Assembly: GCF_001425325.1 (NCBI RefSeq)
Contig: NZ_LMEH01000001.1
Coordinates: 2,014,602 to 2,078,601, forward strand
DNA from: Leifsonia sp. Root1293
Lineage (GTDB): Bacteria; Actinomycetota; Actinomycetes; Actinomycetales; Microbacteriaceae
Length of the DNA: 64,000 nt
Direction: 5' to 3'
The notes below the pieces were generated by a model. The model was not told the origin of the DNA. It was given only the letters and a program-made list of their open reading frames with translations, and did no database searches. Position numbers and translations under genes: made by a program. Below, one piece after another: positions 42,168 to 49,714 of the stretch; within the stretch, counting starts at the first letter, position 1; each line of letters begins with the position of its first letter.

Positions 42168-43043
42168 TCACACGGTGGAGCGTGCGTGACGGAAGCGCAC
42201 CTTCTGCCCGGGCCTCAGCTGGGCGAAGGCGTCGACGGAGGCATCGGCCACGACGGCGATCACCGGGTATCCACCCGTCACCGGATGGTCGGCCAACAGC
42301 ACCGTCGGCTGTCCGGATGGCGGCACCTGCACCGAGCCCGTGAGCATGCCCTCGCTGGGGAGTTCGTCGTGACCGCTGCGCTCGAGCACGGGTCCGGTGA
42401 GCCGCAGTCCGATGCGGTTCGACTCGGCCGACACCGACCACTCCTCCTCGAAGAACGCGGCGACGGCTGCAGGCACGAAGGTGTCGGCGCGCGGACCGGT
42501 GTGCGCCCGGATGTCGACTGCGGCGTCCGTCGGCGCCCAGAGCGTGAGCGGGTCGAGTGCCGGGATGGGAACGGATGCGGCGTCGCCGACGTGGATCCGA
42601 TCGCCGGCGGCCAGTGGGGCGGGTCCGAGCCCCGAGAGCGTGTCCGTCGAGGAGGAACCGAGCACCGCGGTCGTCTCGATGCCGCCGCGCACAGCGAGGT
42701 AATACCGCAGGCCGTGCTCCGCCGTGCCGAATTGGAGCACGCTGCCGGATGCCGCCGGTATGGCGGCGTCGAGGCTGATGGTTCGCCCGTCGAGCCGCAC
42801 CGGCCCCCACGCTCCCGTCACGGAGAACCAGATCGGCTCCCCGACACGCAGCCTGAGTCCGCCCACGGTCACCTCGAGGCCGGGAGCGCCCTCCGGATTG
42901 CCGACGAGGCGATTCGCCAGCCGGAGCGACCCCCGGTCCAGGGCGCCGGAGGCTCCGACGCCGAGGTGGGCGAAGCCCGGCCGCCCGAGGTCCTGAACGA
43001 GGCTCAGGGGACCGGCCTCCATGACCGTGATCGAGGGCGTCAC
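42168..43043 (-). CDS. pxpC: 5-oxoprolinase subunit C
   Basis: 291 residues of the biotin-dependent carboxyltransferase-like family (KipA/PxpC). The start MTPSITVMEAGPLSLVQDLGRPGF and the motifs YYLAVRGGIE, GSSSTDTLSGLG, SNRIGLRLTGP and HPVTGGYPVIAVV are family hallmarks. Together with PxpA and PxpB it hydrolyses 5-oxoproline to glutamate using ATP. Its ATG overlaps the pxpB stop by 4 nt, and it is last in the operon. Confidence 0.93.
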   Translation of the reverse strand: MTPSITVMEAGPLSLVQDLGRPGFAHLGVGASGALDRGSLRLANRLVGNPEGAPGLEVTVGGLRLRVGEPIWFSVTGAWGPVRLDGRTISLDAAIPAASGSVLQFGTAEHGLRYYLAVRGGIETTAVLGSSSTDTLSGLGPAPLAAGDRIHVGDAASVPIPALDPLTLWAPTDAAVDIRAHTGPRADTFVPAAVAAFFEEEWSVSAESNRIGLRLTGPVLERSGHDELPSEGMLTGSVQVPPSGQPTVLLADHPVTGGYPVIAVVADASVDAFAQLRPGQKVRFRHARSTV

Positions 43044-43702
43044 GTCACAGCCTCGAATCTCACCGTGCCGCCCGGAACGAGAAGTGCCGGCGACATGGCG
43101 TCACTGTCCCACAGCACGGCCTCTGTCGTTCCGATGAGCTGCCAGCCGCCGGGGCTGCTGCGCGGATACACGCCGCCGAACTCGCCGGCGAGACCGACCG
43201 AGCCCGCGGGAACCAGCGTTCGAGGACTCGCCAGACGCGGCACGTCGTGAGTCCACTGCGTACTCGTGAGATAGCCGAAGCCCGGCGCGAAGCCGGTGAA
43301 GGCCACGCGCCAGGTGGCGGCGACATGGCGCTCGATCAGGTCCGCCGGGCGCAGGCCGAGCACCGTGGCCACCGATTCGAGGTCCGGCCCGTCGTAGCGC
43401 ACCGGGATCACGACGGGCGCGAGTGTCGGCGCGGCTGCATCGGCCGGTCGAGCCGTTGCAGCGCGCATGATCCAGCGGCGCGCCTCGGAGAGCGTCAGCT
43501 GCGCCGGATCGACGGTGACGAGCACCGTCCTGGCCGCGGGCACCAGGTCGATGACGCCGCTGGGTCTCGACAGCTCCAGCGCCTCGTGCAGGGCCAGGAC
43601 GGCGTCGAGCGACTCGAGCTCGACGAGCAGCGCCCTGTCGCCTGTCGGGAGGAAGCGCAGGGAGGCCTCCGCGACGGGAGGGGCGGCATCCGGTGGACTC
43701 AT
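43040..43702 (-). CDS. pxpB: 5-oxoprolinase subunit B
   Basis: 220 residues of the KipI/PxpB family: LPTGDRALLVELES at the N-terminus, and the C-terminal carboxyltransferase-like signature FTGFAPGFGYL, VPAGSVGLAGEFGGVYPR and SPGGWQLIGTT. It overlaps pxpA and pxpC by 4 nt each (ATGA), so the three subunits are made in a coupled manner. Confidence 0.95.
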   Translation of the reverse strand: MSPPDAAPPVAEASLRFLPTGDRALLVELESLDAVLALHEALELSRPSGVIDLVPAARTVLVTVDPAQLTLSEARRWIMRAATARPADAAAPTLAPVVIPVRYDGPDLESVATVLGLRPADLIERHVAATWRVAFTGFAPGFGYLTSTQWTHDVPRLASPRTLVPAGSVGLAGEFGGVYPRSSPGGWQLIGTTEAVLWDSDAMSPALLVPGGTVRFEAVT

Positions 43703-44442
43703 GCGAACGACCCGACCTCGACGTCGGCCCCGGCCAGCGCCTCCCGGACGGCTGCGGCGAGCGCCGGCGCTCCGGGGGTGTCACCGTGCAGGCACAGCGA
43801 CGACGCGCGCAAGGGGATGCGGGTGCCATCGGTGGCGAGGACGCCCCGGCCCGTGGCGATCGCGACGGCTCGTTCTGCGACGAGGTCGGCGTCGTCGATG
43901 AGAGCGCGCGGCAGCGATCGCGGTGCGAGGGAGCCGTCGGGGAGGTAGGCACGATCGGCGAAAGCCTCCGTGAAGTAGGCGACCCCCTGAGCGACCGCCG
44001 CCCGCTCCAGGGCGCTGCGCGGCATGCCGAGGACTGCGGCGTCACCGCCATCGGCCAGCACCCTGCAGAACAGCTGCGCCAGATGATCGTCGACCTGCAG
44101 GCGGTTGTAGAGCGCTCCATGCGGCTTCACGTAGGCCATGGCCCCACCGGCCTCGGCTGCGGCGTGGCGCACCGAGCGGATCTGCACATCCCATTCGGCC
44201 ATGAGCGTCGAGTCAGCGGCCTCCACCGCTCGCCGCCCGAAGCCCTCGCGGTCGTTGTACGACGGATGCGCTCCGATGGCCACCCCGTTCGCCACGGCCA
44301 GGCGGCAGCTCTCGGCGATCGTCTCGGCGTCCCCGGCGTGGAAACCGCAGGCGATGTTGGCACTCGAGATGAGCGGGAAGAGCGCGGCATCATCGCCGAG
44401 CCCCTCGCCGAGATCGCAGTTGAGATCGATGGTGTCGCCCAC
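43699..44442 (-). CDS. pxpA: 5-oxoprolinase subunit A
   Basis: About 247 residues of the LamB/YcsF (PxpA) family with DLNCDLGEG, NIACGFHAGD, GAHPSYNDREGFGRR, VKPHGALYN and LCLHGDTPGA. It begins the pxpABC operon for 5-oxoproline recycling, a damage product of glutamine and glutathione metabolism. I place the start at GTG 44442 because a CAGAAT box lies 7 nt upstream, as at two other genes in this window. ATG 44451, three codons earlier, is the alternative but overlaps that box. Confidence 0.93.
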   Translation of the reverse strand: MGDTIDLNCDLGEGLGDDAALFPLISSANIACGFHAGDAETIAESCRLAVANGVAIGAHPSYNDREGFGRRAVEAADSTLMAEWDVQIRSVRHAAAEAGGAMAYVKPHGALYNRLQVDDHLAQLFCRVLADGGDAAVLGMPRSALERAAVAQGVAYFTEAFADRAYLPDGSLAPRSLPRALIDDADLVAERAVAIATGRGVLATDGTRIPLRASSLCLHGDTPGAPALAAAVREALAGADVEVGSFA

Positions 44443-44449
44443 GTCTCCC

Positions 44450-44455
44450 ATTCTG
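44450..44455 (-). promoter_or_regulatory. Possible -10 box of pxpA
   Basis: CAGAAT on the minus strand, 7 nt before GTG 44442. The same hexamer and spacing occur before the EVE and NUDIX-like genes. Confidence 0.4.
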
Positions 44456-44507
44456 GCCACTCGCGTTGCACCGGCGCGACCCGCAGACTGGAGGGGGAGG
44501 CAGCGAT

Positions 44508-45665
44508 ATGACACGAATGCACCAGGCGGCAGCCGCTTTTGCCACGACCGTGTCCCTGATAGCGGCCCTCGCGGCGTGCAGCACCGGCGGCGGACCGTCG
44601 CGCGCTCCCAGCCCGTCACCGCCCGCGTCGTCGGCACCGCCGCGTCCGACGGGCACCTCGACGCCGAACCCCGTGCTGCAGCCTGTCCAGGTGACCGGCG
44701 ATCCCGTCGAGCTCGCCTCAGGGCTGAACGCACCGTGGTCGATCCTCAGGCTCGCGAACGGCGCGACGCTGATCAGCGAGCGGGACACCGCCAGCGTGCT
44801 CGAGCTGCTCGCCGACGGCAGCACCCGGGTCATCGGTCAGGTCGACGGCGTCGTGCCGAACGGCGAGGGCGGACTCCTCGGCCTGGCCGCGCTCGAGGAC
44901 TCCGCATCCGTCTGGATCTACGCGTACTTCACCGCCGCGGACGACAATCGGATCGTACGGATGCCGCTCTCCGGCGCCCCGGGGTCGCTCGGCCTGGGTA
45001 CCCCTGAGCCCGTGCTCGACGGCATCGCGAAGGCCGGCAACCACGACGGCGGCCGCATCGCCTTCGGGCCGGACGGCATGCTCTACGCCACGGCCGGCGA
45101 TGCCGGTGACGGCGCGCGATCGCAGGACCCGGCATCACTGAACGGCAAGATCCTGCGGATGACTCCGACCGGCGGAGTACCCGACGGCAACCCCTTCAGC
45201 ACCCTCGTGTGGAGCCTCGGCCACCGCAATCCGCAGGGGATCGCCTGGGACTCGCAGGAACGGATGTGGGCCAGCGAGTTCGGCCAGAACACCTGGGACG
45301 AGCTCAACCTCATCACCCCCGGATCGAACTACGGCTGGCCTGTCGTCGAGGGAGCAGCGGGCGACCCGGCCTTCGTCGATCCCGTGCAGCAGTGGGCGAC
45401 GACGGATGCCAGCCCGAGCGGTCTCGCGATCGTCAGCGACACGCTCTTCCTGGCCGCCCTCCGCGGCGAGCGCCTGTGGACCGTGTGGCCCGACGCCGGT
45501 CGCGCGCCGGAGGCCGCCTTCGAGGGCGTCTACGGCCGCATCCGCGACGTCGTGCCCGGAGCGGACGGAACGCTGTGGTTCATCACGAACAACACCGATG
45601 GGCGTGGCGACCCCCGAGACGGAGACGATCGGTTGTTCCAGGTGAGCCTGGGCCCAGCCGCCTGA
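44508..45665 (+). CDS. PQQ-type soluble glucose/sorbosone dehydrogenase, lipoprotein
   Basis: 385 residues. A lipoprotein signal peptide ends LAALAACS, so the protein is anchored outside the membrane, followed by a Ser/Pro linker. The rest is a six-bladed propeller of the GSDH family: NHDGGRIAFGPDGMLYATAGD, LNGKILRM, LGHRNPQGIAWD and ELNLITPGSNYGWP, which hold the catalytic His and the PQQ/calcium site in sGDH relatives. Substrate is unknown; PQQ synthesis genes are not in the window. ATG is preceded by GGAGGGGGAGG. Confidence 0.9.
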   Translation: MTRMHQAAAAFATTVSLIAALAACSTGGGPSRAPSPSPPASSAPPRPTGTSTPNPVLQPVQVTGDPVELASGLNAPWSILRLANGATLISERDTASVLELLADGSTRVIGQVDGVVPNGEGGLLGLAALEDSASVWIYAYFTAADDNRIVRMPLSGAPGSLGLGTPEPVLDGIAKAGNHDGGRIAFGPDGMLYATAGDAGDGARSQDPASLNGKILRMTPTGGVPDGNPFSTLVWSLGHRNPQGIAWDSQERMWASEFGQNTWDELNLITPGSNYGWPVVEGAAGDPAFVDPVQQWATTDASPSGLAIVSDTLFLAALRGERLWTVWPDAGRAPEAAFEGVYGRIRDVVPGADGTLWFITNNTDGRGDPRDGDDRLFQVSLGPAA

Positions 45666-45703
45666 GCTGTGGACACCGCTGCGATCGTGTCGCTCGGCGG
45701 GTT

Positions 45704-45709
45704 TATCCT
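45704..45709 (+). promoter_or_regulatory. -10 box of leaderless SprT-like gene
   Basis: TATCCT, 6 nt before ATG at 45716. Confidence 0.5.
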
Positions 45710-45715
45710 CATCCC

Positions 45716-46213
45716 ATGGCCGAACTCGAACGGGTGAAGGTGTGGGCGAACGCGCTCATCGCTCTGCACCTCGACCCCGCAGTGTGGTCTTTCGGCTTCG
45801 ACAACGCCAAGAAGCGGGCCGGCCTCTGCAACTTCACGGAGAAGCGCATCACGGTCTCCCGCTACCTGGCCGCACGCTACGACGACGACGAGATCCACCA
45901 GGTCCTGCTGCACGAGGTGGCCCACGCCATCGCCGGTGCACGCGCCGCGCATGGGGCCCGATGGCTCTCCATCGCCCGCGACCTGGGCTACGAGGGCCGT
46001 CGAACCCACGACGGCGAGATCGCCCACGAACTCGCACCCTGGGTGGGAGTCTGCCCGGCCGGTCACGCGCACTTCCGCTATCGGCAGCCTGCGCGTCAAC
46101 TGTCGTGCGGACTGTGCTCGCGGGGGTTCAACCAGGCCCACGTGATCAGTTGGTCTCGACGCGACATCAGCGCCGCAGCACGACGGCGGGCTGCCGCGGC
46201 CGCTGCGGAGTAG
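45716..46213 (+). CDS. SprT-like zinc metalloprotease-type protein
   Basis: 165 residues. The SprT domain shows H66-E67xxH70 (LLHEVAHA) and, further on, a cysteine/histidine zinc knuckle (CPAGHAHFRY and CGLCSRGF). Related eukaryotic proteins cut DNA-protein crosslinks; bacterial members are uncharacterised. The upstream frame runs antisense-like through the dehydrogenase gene, so the ATG at 45716, with TATCCT 6 nt before it, is the start. Confidence 0.85.
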   Translation: MAELERVKVWANALIALHLDPAVWSFGFDNAKKRAGLCNFTEKRITVSRYLAARYDDDEIHQVLLHEVAHAIAGARAAHGARWLSIARDLGYEGRRTHDGEIAHELAPWVGVCPAGHAHFRYRQPARQLSCGLCSRGFNQAHVISWSRRDISAAARRRAAAAAAE

Positions 46214-46296
46214 CGTTCGGTCGACTGGCCTCCGGCGGCAGACCGCGCGGGGCTCCTTCCCCATGGTGACCGATCGAAGCAGGGCCCGTAACCGAC

Positions 46297-46302
46297 TACC
46301 GT
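46297..46302 (+). promoter_or_regulatory. -10 box of the CGNR gene
   Basis: TACCGT, 6 nt before GTG at 46309. Confidence 0.5.
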
Positions 46303-46308
46303 GGTTTC

Positions 46309-46927
46309 GTGCCATCGACCCCACCGCCGACCCCAGCATCACCCGGTCTTCCCACGGGGCAGTGGTTCACGACCCGCGACGGCAAGCCGTGGTGGTTCGA
46401 TTCCGGGGCGCTCTCCCTCGACTTCGCCTATACGGGCGACCTCGGCTTCGGGCATCCGGAGTGGGAGCAGTTGCACTCCCCCGACGACCTGGCCGCCTGG
46501 ATCCTGGGGCGCTTCCCGGAGAGCGACGGCATCGTCCATCCGCGTCACCTCACCGACGGGATGATGCTGCGAGACGCCGTCGGCCGCCTGGCTGTGCAAG
46601 CCAGCCGAGGCGAGGCGTTCGAGCCGCGCGACGTCGATGCCGTCAACCTGTTCGCCGCGACCCCCGACATCCCGCCGGCGCTCGAGGGCGGATCCCGCCG
46701 TGCCGGCCGTCAGACCACCAGCACCAACCAGGCGTTCGCCACTCTCGCTCGTGATGCCGTCGCCGTCTTCTCCGCCGATGCCGTCGGGCGCGTCCGCGAG
46801 TGCGCCGCCGAGGACTGCGCCCTGGTACGTCGACACGTCCCGTGCCGGTACCCGCCGGTGGTGCTCGATGCAGCGGTGCGGCAATCGGGCGAAGGTACGC
46901 AAGTTCCGAGCGGCTCAGGCCGGGTAG
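46309..46927 (+). pseudogene. CGNR zinc-finger (ABATE-type) regulator, frameshifted
   Basis: Residues 1 to about 172 follow the ABATE domain plan (WWFDSGALSLDFAYTGD near the start) and enter the zinc-finger with RECAAEDCAL. The remainder of the finger, YVDTSRAGTRRWCSMQRCGN then RAKVRKF, is in the next frame and ends at TAG 46925-46927. The switch is near 46824-46826. Family spacing calls for one more residue there, so loss of two bases, for example GTGT to GT, explains it best. Reading on in the first frame gives 200 residues of antisense to the next gene. Either a recent pseudogene or a sequencing error. Confidence 0.8.
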
Positions 46928-47508
46928 AGCCGCAGCACGCGCAGTTCCTCCGAGGATCCGAGCGTCGCCGTTCGCCTGATCTCGGCGGCTGCGACGCCGG
47001 CCGCCAGAAGTTCCTGTGCTCCAGCGGATGCCGTGGCCAGGTGCGCGACGGCTCCGCGCAGCCCCGTGAAGGCAGCACAGGCGGCCGCCGCCTCCGGGGA
47101 GCAGTAGTCCAGTCCGACCGAGGCGAGAGCGTCGATCACGGCCCCGGCGCCGAGCAGATCCTCCACGGTGAAGCGGAGGGCATCGGAGGCGTCGTCGGCC
47201 TGCCCGTCTCCGCGGTCCGGTGCTCCAGCCGCCACGACACCGATCAGCACACGGCGACCGAGTCGCACCTGCAGGTCGAGGACGCGAGCGGCCACGACCG
47301 CCGCATCCGTCAGCCCGCCCTCGACGAACTCGGCCTGCGGCAGCTCGGCGAACAAGGCGGTCGGCGCGCCATCGTCTGCACCACCCAGTACGTCGACCCA
47401 CACGACGATGTCGGCATCGGTTCCGATGCGGACGGCCCCGGATCGGCCCCAGTCGAACCGCACCTGGTACTTGGACTGGGCGTGGGGATGAGGGCTGGCG
47501 TCGGTCAC
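46915..47508 (-). CDS. 2-phosphosulfolactate phosphatase-like protein (ComB family)
   Basis: 197 residues with ComB features, above all LDYCSPEAAAACAAF, VVAAGAP and an N-terminal IVVWVDVL strand where the catalytic loop would be. Neither the typical DVLRAST sequence nor a coenzyme M pathway is present, so the enzymatic activity is doubtful. The 3' end overlaps the 3' end of the frameshifted CGNR gene by 13 nt. GTG start is fixed by TACGAT 6 nt upstream. Confidence 0.65.
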   Translation of the reverse strand: MTDASPHPHAQSKYQVRFDWGRSGAVRIGTDADIVVWVDVLGGADDGAPTALFAELPQAEFVEGGLTDAAVVAARVLDLQVRLGRRVLIGVVAAGAPDRGDGQADDASDALRFTVEDLLGAGAVIDALASVGLDYCSPEAAAACAAFTGLRGAVAHLATASAGAQELLAAGVAAAEIRRTATLGSSEELRVLRLYPA

Positions 47509-47514
47509 CCCGCC

Positions 47515-47520
47515 ATCGTA
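47515..47520 (-). promoter_or_regulatory. -10 box of leaderless ComB-like gene
   Basis: TACGAT on the minus strand, 6 nt before GTG 47508. Confidence 0.5.
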
Positions 47521-47560
47521 GGCAACCGCGCAAGGCCTCGCATGTCGCATGACGGCGGCC

Positions 47561-47566
47561 TACGCT
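47561..47566 (+). promoter_or_regulatory. -10 box of leaderless SRPBCC-like gene
   Basis: TACGCT, 7 nt before ATG at 47574. Confidence 0.5.
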
Positions 47567-47573
47567 TGCGGCC

Positions 47574-48083
47574 ATGAAGGTCATGCTGAAGCTCGTGCTG
47601 GACTGCGACCCGGATGCGGCGTGGCGCGCCATCAGGAGTCCGGCCGTTCTCCGCGAGGTCGCGGCGCCCTGGCTGGGCTTCGACTCGCTCGAGGAGGGCG
47701 GCTTCCCGACAGTGTGGCCCGCCGGACCCCACAGGGTCGACGCCCTGGCCCTCGGCGCGGTCTCGGTCGGGGAGGAGGTCATCGACCTGAGCTTCCCCGG
47801 AGGGCTGCCCGACGGCGTGCGGATGCTGAAGGACGGCGGGGGCGGGCGCAGCGGCGTGATGGCCGGCATCACCGCATGGAATCATCGAATGGCGATCTCT
47901 CCAGACCCCGCCGGCTCGGGTGGCACGCTCTACAGGGACCGCCTCGAGTTCAGCGCCGGCCCGGTGACCGCCCTGGCCTGGTACCCGACGTGGCTGTTCT
48001 GGCAGTGGCGCGGGGTTCGGCTGCGCCAGCTGGCCCCGACCTGGGCCTACGACATCGGCGTGGATGCGGAGACGGTGCGCTGA
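47574..48083 (+). CDS. SRPBCC-like hypothetical protein
   Basis: 169 residues. The pattern of an N-terminal strand (MLKLVLDCDPDAAWRAI), a helix pair with PAVLREVAAPWLGF, several strands and a long C-terminal helix (WYPTWLFWQWRGVRLRQL) fits the START/SRPBCC ligand-binding fold. No catalytic motif is seen. ATG is fixed by TACGCT 7 nt upstream. It is convergent with the EVE gene, 4 nt apart. Confidence 0.65.
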   Translation: MKVMLKLVLDCDPDAAWRAIRSPAVLREVAAPWLGFDSLEEGGFPTVWPAGPHRVDALALGAVSVGEEVIDLSFPGGLPDGVRMLKDGGGGRSGVMAGITAWNHRMAISPDPAGSGGTLYRDRLEFSAGPVTALAWYPTWLFWQWRGVRLRQLAPTWAYDIGVDAETVR

Positions 48084-48087
48084 ACCG

Positions 48088-48540
48088 TCAGCGGTAGGAG
48101 GGCGCGCGCATCTGCGCCCTGATCACGTCGAAGTCGTGGCGACTCAGCTCGATGAGACCGCGCCGGAGCTGGTAGCCCCAGTTGGGCGACGCCGTCGTGA
48201 ACTCGAGGGCGCCCAGCAGCGGACGGATCGGGACGGCCTGCGCCTCGCGGTCGTAGTCGATTCGCCTGCGCCACGGCCGGAACGTGTCGCCTCCCGTGAC
48301 CGCATGCCCGTCCGTCGCCTGATAGACGCTGTCGTCGGCGACTCGCCCGATGGCCGTGAACTCCCGGAGTGGATCACCGTCGGGAAAGCTCACGCGAGGC
48401 GAGTAGTAGATGAGTCCATCCGCCTCCCTGAGGCGCGACACCGCCGCCTTGGACCCGTGATTGAACTGGGCGATCCCCTGCGCGACACCGTGCAGCACGT
48501 GATCGCGCTGCACCACTCCGAGCCAGAATCTGATCGCCAC
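48088..48540 (-). CDS. EVE domain protein
   Basis: 150 residues forming a single EVE (PUA/YTH-like) domain: FWLGVVQRDHVLHGV at the start, LIYYSPRVSF, FTAIGRVAD, FRPWRRRIDY and WGYQLRRGLIELSRHDF at the end. EVE domains bind modified bases in DNA or RNA and are often found with restriction systems, but this one stands alone. GTG 48540 has CAGAAT 7 nt upstream. A long in-frame extension is antisense to the next gene and rejected. Confidence 0.85.
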   Translation of the reverse strand: MAIRFWLGVVQRDHVLHGVAQGIAQFNHGSKAAVSRLREADGLIYYSPRVSFPDGDPLREFTAIGRVADDSVYQATDGHAVTGGDTFRPWRRRIDYDREAQAVPIRPLLGALEFTTASPNWGYQLRRGLIELSRHDFDVIRAQMRAPSYR

Positions 48541-48547
48541 GACTCCG

Positions 48548-48553
48548 ATTCTG
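48548..48553 (-). promoter_or_regulatory. Possible -10 box of the EVE gene
   Basis: CAGAAT on the minus strand, 7 nt before GTG 48540. Confidence 0.4.
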
Positions 48554-48588
48554 GTGCACGCATCCGACACTCCCGGCACGTCGAGGGT

Positions 48589-48594
48589 TAGCGT
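48589..48594 (+). promoter_or_regulatory. -10 box of leaderless DUF1684 gene
   Basis: TAGCGT, 6 nt before ATG at 48601. Confidence 0.5.
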
Positions 48595-48600
48595 GGCGGC

Positions 48601-49230
48601 ATGGGGTCGACTCTGGGTGCTCTGCAGGTGACCGATTGGCGTCGTCGCGTCTTCGGTCTCTACGCCGGTGTTCGGCAGTTGAGCGGGCATGATCCCGCCG
48701 CCGGGCACGAGCTGTGGCGGTCGGGACGCGACGAGCTCTTCGCCGGGCACCCGGCATCGCCGTTGCTCCCCGACGACCGCTCGGCCTTCACCGGACTCCC
48801 GATCGCCCCGTACGACCCCGACTGGCGATTCGAGCTCGAGGTGCACCGCGCCGAGGAACCGCACCGGCTCTCGGTCGAGACCGGCACCGACGGCGTCGTC
48901 ACCTTCGCCCTGGTCGGCACCGTGCGGCTGGCCTACATCGGAACGCTCGACGTCTGGCGGCACACCGGCTACGGGGGCGGATTGTTCCTGCCCGTGCGCG
49001 ATGGCCTCGCGGGCCAGCCGGGCGGCACCTACGGGGGTGGGCGCTATCTTCTGGACACCATCAAGGGTGCAGACCTCGGCCCGGGAGCCGATGACGACGC
49101 CCTCGTCCTCGACTTCAACTTCGCCTACAACCCGTCGTGCGCCTACGACCCGTCCTGGGAATGCCCGCTCGCCCAGCCCGGCAACACCGTCACGACGCCG
49201 ATACCCGTCGGCGAGCACTCCGCTCGCTAG
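48601..49230 (+). CDS. DUF1684 family protein
   Basis: 209 residues with the DUF1684 hallmarks: WRRRVFGLYA, SGRDELFAGHPASPL, FLPVRDG, GGGRYLLDTIKGADLG and DFNFAYNPSCAYDPSWECPL followed by AQPGNT. The conserved Cys and Asp residues suggest an enzymatic site, but the function is unknown. It is cytoplasmic. A strong hairpin lies 17 nt after the stop. Confidence 0.9.
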   Translation: MGSTLGALQVTDWRRRVFGLYAGVRQLSGHDPAAGHELWRSGRDELFAGHPASPLLPDDRSAFTGLPIAPYDPDWRFELEVHRAEEPHRLSVETGTDGVVTFALVGTVRLAYIGTLDVWRHTGYGGGLFLPVRDGLAGQPGGTYGGGRYLLDTIKGADLGPGADDDALVLDFNFAYNPSCAYDPSWECPLAQPGNTVTTPIPVGEHSAR

Positions 49231-49241
49231 GTGGAGGGCAG

Positions 49242-49288
49242 AAAAATGGGGCTCACCCTGGTCCGACCCGAACGGACAGGGGAGCCCC
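49242..49288 (-). terminator. Rho-independent terminator pointing left
   Basis: Stem of 7, 4 and 5 bp with two single-base bulges and a 7-nt loop (49248-49288). On the minus strand it is followed by ATTTTTC, a five-U tail; on the plus strand no U run follows. So it fits a leftward transcript, although no leftward gene is known upstream of it. It could also slow rightward transcription from the DUF1684 gene. Confidence 0.55.
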
Positions 49289-49714
49289 CGCTACACCCGG
49301 CAATAGGGTGATGAGCGCAGTTAGATGCTGCCATGAATCGAAGCCCGCGAACCACAAATGCGATTCGACGCGCCGGGGAGAACGCTGAATTCCGGCGCGC
49401 CATCACTGTAATTCCGCGATCGTGAGCGATCCTCGCCTCTTTCCGCCGCCTGATGCACTGTTTCGGCTCTCAGCACGTCGTCAGCACACATCCGCTAGAG
49501 TGGAACCACTTGCGAACGTATTGATGCGTTCCCTGCGTCGTAGAACGCTTTCTTTGCGATGCGCGCCGGGCCTCTCCGCCCCGCTGCATCCAGCGATCGA
49601 CAATTCATACGGCGAACGGATGTGCCCACTGGCACCTTCGCCACACTTCTGAACGAAGCGCCGTCGCTTTCGATGCGATGGTTCGCGTTCAGAGCAGCCT
49701 GAAAGGCACACCCC
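49289..49714. other. Long structured intergenic region before the helicase gene
   Basis: No convincing protein gene. On the minus strand hairpins 49369-49399 (CGCGCCGG arms, 15-nt loop) and about 49335-49367 (GAATCG/CGATTC) lie upstream of the leftward terminator, with a TACAGT box at 49407-49412, as expected for a small RNA of about 160 nt. On the plus strand a TAGAGT box at 49496 begins the helicase leader of about 207 nt. Both interpretations can be true. Confidence 0.35.
49496..49501 (+). promoter_or_regulatory. Candidate -10 box of the helicase gene
   Basis: TAGAGT, as in the str promoter, but without a clear -35. It predicts a leader of about 207 nt, long enough for cold-responsive control as seen for other DEAD-box genes. 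Confidence 0.45.

Noticed and set aside
46928-47577. Continuation of the first CGNR frame to 422 codons
   Set aside because: After the frameshift point the translation is antisense to the ComB-like gene and loses all family similarity.
49242-49288. Possible tmRNA or signal recognition particle RNA at the GGGGCTC hairpin
   Set aside because: The conserved internal sequences of tmRNA (resume codon, tRNA-like end with CCA) and of SRP RNA (GGUGCUG, GGAAG loops) are not present.
49422-49652. 76-codon plus-strand frame in the helicase leader
   Set aside because: No ribosome site or conserved pattern; it begins upstream of the predicted transcription start.
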